From the NCBI GenBank assembly GCA_950097015.1, contig CATNEN010000007.1:12859001-12923000 (forward strand): 64,000 nucleotides of DNA, read 5' to 3'. Below are positions 60,322 to 64,000 of this stretch, one piece after another (within the stretch, counting starts at the first letter, position 1; each line of letters starts with the position of its first letter). The translations under genes and the position numbers were made by a program. The stretch is from Macrostomum hystrix. Taxonomy: Eukaryota > Platyhelminthes > Macrostomidae. The notes below the pieces were generated by a model. The model made no database searches, was not told the origin of the DNA, and saw only the letters and a list, made by a program, of their open reading frames with translations.

Positions 60322-61502
60322 TGTCGCGACCTGGCTTCAGGATCTGCCGAGATTTCCTGGACAGTCGGGAGGTCTTAAAGAGCTCGGTCTCTTTCAAACA
60401 GCCAATGCTCTACATCTGCGCTCCTATTGGTCGGCGAGTCGGATTTGCTGCCCAAGCTACGTATTAGCAAACCCGATGACTCAATGATACGGAGAAGCTA
60501 CAGGGAAGTGTTATAGCAGAAAAGTGTGTTCAGCCAGTCTGTAACTCAGAAATGCATTCGTAAACCTGAAAACCAGAAAACTCATGCGTAGTGCATTGAG
60601 CAGTCACTCATCTATTTCTTTTTTAACAATGAAAACTCGTACTGTAGTATCTACTCCTAGACGTGCGTGTAGATGTCTTTGGGGTGTTGCAAACCATAAT
60701 GGGAACTTATGCACAAGCGGCCAATGCAGGTTTTGCTGTCGCTACGCAGGAAAATGTTCTTAACAAATTTTTTCCGATGAAGCGGGTAACATGAGCTGGA
60801 GAGTATCACAAATGGAAACAGCCTTCCGGACACATTATCAGATCAGAAAATTCTCTAACCTTGGAGAATTTGTTCTAACGAGTGCACTTTTAAACGGAGC
60901 CAAAGAAAATTCAAGTGAGAGGAGGAAGCTTGCCCCCGGTCCTCTGAGACCTTCAGTTTTCAATGATCAGATACATTGCTTCTGAAGCCAGCTTACGTAA
61001 ACAAGAAGGACAAGTCATAACGGATTGGCTCAGTGTTTTTTTCGTTTTACATTACTTTTATTTTATAATATGTAATTATTCACATAGCTACGAGTTATTT
61101 ATATTTGAGATCGTGAAATTAACTATTTACAATTGATTCTTAAGTAACATTGTTTCAAACCATACCCAGAATAATTACTAACAGCGGATTGATCACAAAG
61201 CAAATTTGAGAATAGATGGGCGTTAGCAGGCATGTAGGAGGCAGGCATGGGTACTCAAACCGCTTTCAGTCATCAACGCGGTTGAAAATTGTTACTTAAA
61301 AATTAGTGAACTGCGCTAAAAAATTCATCTAAAATGTTAAATAATGCCAGTTTTGAATAGAGCAAATTTGAATAACCAAAGGACACGAAAAGTAATGGCA
61401 TGGCAGATTTGGCAAACCCGTAATGTTTGCTTTAATTCATTATTCAGCCAGCGGATTTGAATTCAATGGAACTAAAATTGAGCAACATTCATGACAGCGG
61501 CC
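60322..61502. other. Intergenic between GPCR and IAP genes
   Basis: The GPCR promoter side has an inverted CCAAT at 60426-60430. The IAP side has a minus-strand ATTAAA near 61432-61438, about 65 bp past the IAP stop, a likely polyadenylation signal. The open frame at 60791-60985 has no supporting feature. AT-rich, no repeat. Confidence 0.45.
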
Positions 61503-64000
61503 TCAGTCCATGTTGATGAGCATGATGGCGCGAATTGGACTGCGGCAGAGAGGGCAGTTTTCCAGATTCTTGACGCAGCTGGAACAGCAACAGAGATGCT
61601 TGCAGTCTAGCAGGGTGACGTTAATCACGCGGTCCATGCAGACTTTGCAAGCTCGCCAGTCAACAGCGTCATCTCCAAGCGGCGCCGGCTCCCGGTTGCT
61701 AAGCAACGATTGGTCTCGCTGGATTCGCTCGTGGAACTCGCGGCCACTAAGACCCTGCGCCTGACGCCGAGCGTACTGGGTCAGCACGCTCTCCAAGAAC
61801 AGCTGGCTGGACCGGAAGTCGTCTCCGGTGGTCTTTAGCTGAAGGAACTGCGCCGTCTTGGCGTCGTCTGGGTCGCAGCCCAGCTCCAGGATGCCAAGCG
61901 TCGGCGGGAAGTCCTCGCGGGCCTTAAAAAAGCGGGGCTCGATGCGGTAGTCAACCAAGGGACCATTTAGACAGGCGAACTCGGAAGGATTGGCCGCTAC
62001 CATGGCAGACGAATCCATGCCGGCCGCGGGCAGCGGATAGGGCGGGTGGCTGGCGCGGCTGACCAGAACGAACGCGTAGCCTCGCTCCAGCAGTAGGTGG
62101 CAGCAGCGGGGCGACCACCTGGCGTGTTCTATCCAGGGGTTGTCCTCCTCGGCCCAGTGTAGGATGCGAAGGCCGCACCAATGGCAGGCAGCGGCGCCCT
62201 GCGGCTGGCCGGCCAGTGGGAAGAAGCCGGCTTCGGCCAGCTGGTCGGCCGGCACTGGGCGGGATGCGACTGAGTGGCGGGCGAGCGCCTCCTGGCGACA
62301 GCGGCGGTCGCTCCAGGCCGGATACTGCTTTGGGTGGTAGCGTTCGACCTCGCCATTATTGACCGCAATCTGCAGACTGCGGGAAAACATGTCAAGGTTG
62401 CTGGCAATTTCCCGTTGGCAGGCGGCAGCAGCAGTGGCCGGCGACACAGGAGGGCGCGGCCGGCTGCAGAGCTGGAATAGCTGCTCAGACTCGCAGTCGG
62501 GTATGGCTGAAGCCATGGCCTCCGCAGCAGCAGCAGTGTTGGCACTAAAAGTAGCCATAATCGAGGCGCTGGCAGTGTTGTCAATGAATACTGTGGTTGC
62601 TACAGGAACTGATTCAGTTTCGCTGCACTCAACAGGAAGTTTTACTTCCTTGAGATCTTCTGGTGCAGGCAGGGGGATGTTGCCAACATCCAGGTCGAGC
62701 AGCAGAGGGCAGGTGGCAAAGTGCAGCCGGTGGGACTCTAGCACATCCTCACCTTCATCCCAATTGAACAGAGTGCCTAGACAGAATGCACACTTCACTC
62801 TGTCAGCTTCCTAAGGAGTGAATGGAGGGGCATAGGATGTGTGATATTTAGCAGCTTAATGAGTCTAAAACTTCTTTTTAAAAGACACAAAAATATACTA
62901 GACCTAGTAGTGTTTCAATCAAATAGATGATTATTTAGCTAGCTAGTGAGGAGCTATAACAACAACAACAATAGCCTAGCCTTTATATTTGAACATTATT
63001 ACTAAGAAAATATATTGTATAGAATACTAGGCATTCAACTAGGCTAATCAATACTCAATAAAGAAACTATCCAAAATAGCTTAATAGGCCTACTGTTTGA
63101 AAAAAGTTAAAATGCCTAAAAGAACTTAAAAGGCCAGAAAAATGCTAAAAACATTTACTTTTTAATTCGTCAACTGGAGTCTAGGAAATACTTTACCATG
63201 TCTAAAGGTATCAATTGCTAGCTACTTAATACCTTTGTTTATATTTATGTTTGCATAGTAGATATTGCATACTAATATGTTTATATTAGTAGATAATAGA
63301 TTAGTAGATAATAGCCCTGAGCCAATTAATTATAGTTAAATCCTATTGCATATTCATAATAGAAACAGCTAGTCATTTGAAAATACATATATAAGAATCA
63401 TACATGCGCAACACCCGGCTGACCCAGCCAAACCGGCTAGGTAAAACGAGGGCCAAGCAAGGTAAGTCCCAAAAACCAATCGACCAAGCACAAAAAAATC
63501 AAAGGGGGACCAAGGGAGAAAAAAGGAAGGCGTGAAAAAAAGGAAAAGGGGAGAGAAAGAGAGAGCAAATGAGAGCAAACTAAGTTGTAAATAGAGCAAT
63601 GAAACGAACTAAGTTGCAAATGAGAGCAAAAACTAAGTCGCACAACCGGCTAAGATTTGGGAGGTTGCGCATGTATGATAAGAATGATTACTAATCAAAA
63701 TAATATTTGCCTTTCTTTTTATGTTTTAACCGATATTTTAACAGATATCAAATGAAATCAACATAAAGGATTTCTTTAAAATCTAAATTATATATAAACA
63801 AAAATTATATCATAGACATAGGCATTGCATCTAATAATTTTGCTTACGTTAATGGTCTGTTATATTATAGGATCTTATCAAAACCAGTTTACTGGCCCTA
63901 CTCACCTGCAAATAAAAAAATCCATTAGCAGCAAGTGTAGCAGGTTGTTGGCCAGTCTTGCACATTTCAACAAATGGTGTCTTTCCTTTGAGATGAAAGG
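61503..64000 (-). CDS. Inhibitor of apoptosis protein (BIR-BIR-RING), 5' incomplete
   Basis: Two exons are visible: 63906-64000 (continuing beyond the window) and 61503-62810, joined in phase 0 by CAG|GTGAGT and TCCTTAG|GAA. The first exon encodes KTGQQPATLAANGFFYLQ. The second continues EADRVKCAFC, then LFNWDEGEDVLESHRLHFAT and CP. Together they make a BIR with its C-C-H-C zinc ligands. A Ser/Ala-rich linker follows. The second BIR has QLAEAGFFPLAG, CHWC and HARWSPRC. The C-terminal RING is C3HC4 (CKVC, DCKHLCCCSSC, CPLC) and ends four residues after LIN. Such proteins bind caspases or IAP-binding peptides and act as ubiquitin E3 ligases in the cytoplasm. No UBA or CARD was seen. Any N-terminal BIR lies outside the window. 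Confidence 0.88.
62811..63905. other. IAP intron
   Basis: An AT-rich 1.1 kb intron without minisatellite. It contains an (AAC)5 run at about 62958-62970 and purine-rich DNA at 63490-63560. Short open frames are unsupported. Confidence 0.6.

Noticed and set aside
60791-60985. Small plus-strand frame between GPCR and IAP
   Set aside because: No motif, composition or splice support.

Overview
This 64 kb window is animal nuclear DNA. It holds intron-containing genes with GT-AG junctions whose phases close exactly, AT-rich introns and intergenic DNA, tRNA-derived SINEs, a LINE tail and an extreme load of tandem repeats. No plant, fungal or prokaryotic signature was seen. Repeat load, GC-rich coding against AT-rich spacers, and one gene that appears to need its start codon from a spliced leader suggest a free-living flatworm (Macrostomum-like). 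That species guess is inference at low to moderate confidence.

0-27 kb: a minus-strand cluster of about ten small four-TM membrane proteins of one family (best guess MS4A/CD20-like). There are nine apparently usable genes (14-688, 1812-2553, 4401-4985, 6412-6924, 11003-11968, 13781-14443, 19219-20028, 20729-21361, 22831-23885), a more divergent one at 26278-26886, and three damaged copies (2883-3392, 9105-9436, 17170-17574). Many share a G-x-x-Q-x-x-x-G first TM, a Cys cluster after TM4 and a PPxY-type tail. Nearly every gap between them is a different minisatellite.

27-35 kb: more minisatellites, a two-exon minus-strand proline-rich protein (30105-31252), a SINE with perfect target-site duplications and a LINE C-terminal fragment.

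36-43 kb, plus strand: a complete ten-exon KIFAP3 (kinesin-2 accessory subunit), 802 residues, including a 29-nt first exon. 45.5-47.4 kb, plus strand: a five-exon type II membrane DxD glycosyltransferase (GT32-like) with a CCAAT/TATA promoter. 50.8-60.3 kb, minus strand: a three-exon class A peptide-type GPCR of 409 residues with a 7.3 kb intron that is almost all minisatellite. 61.5 kb to the window end, minus strand: an IAP (BIR-BIR-RING), 5' incomplete.

Roughly 26 kb (about 40%) is tandem repeat belonging to more than 35 mostly unrelated families with units of 4 to 79 bp. Several have higher-order structure. Many independent arrays share short cores (GGTCA/TGACC, CCAATCA, GTCACT, GTAAGT). 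The genes do not form one pathway; the tetraspan cluster is the only functional grouping.
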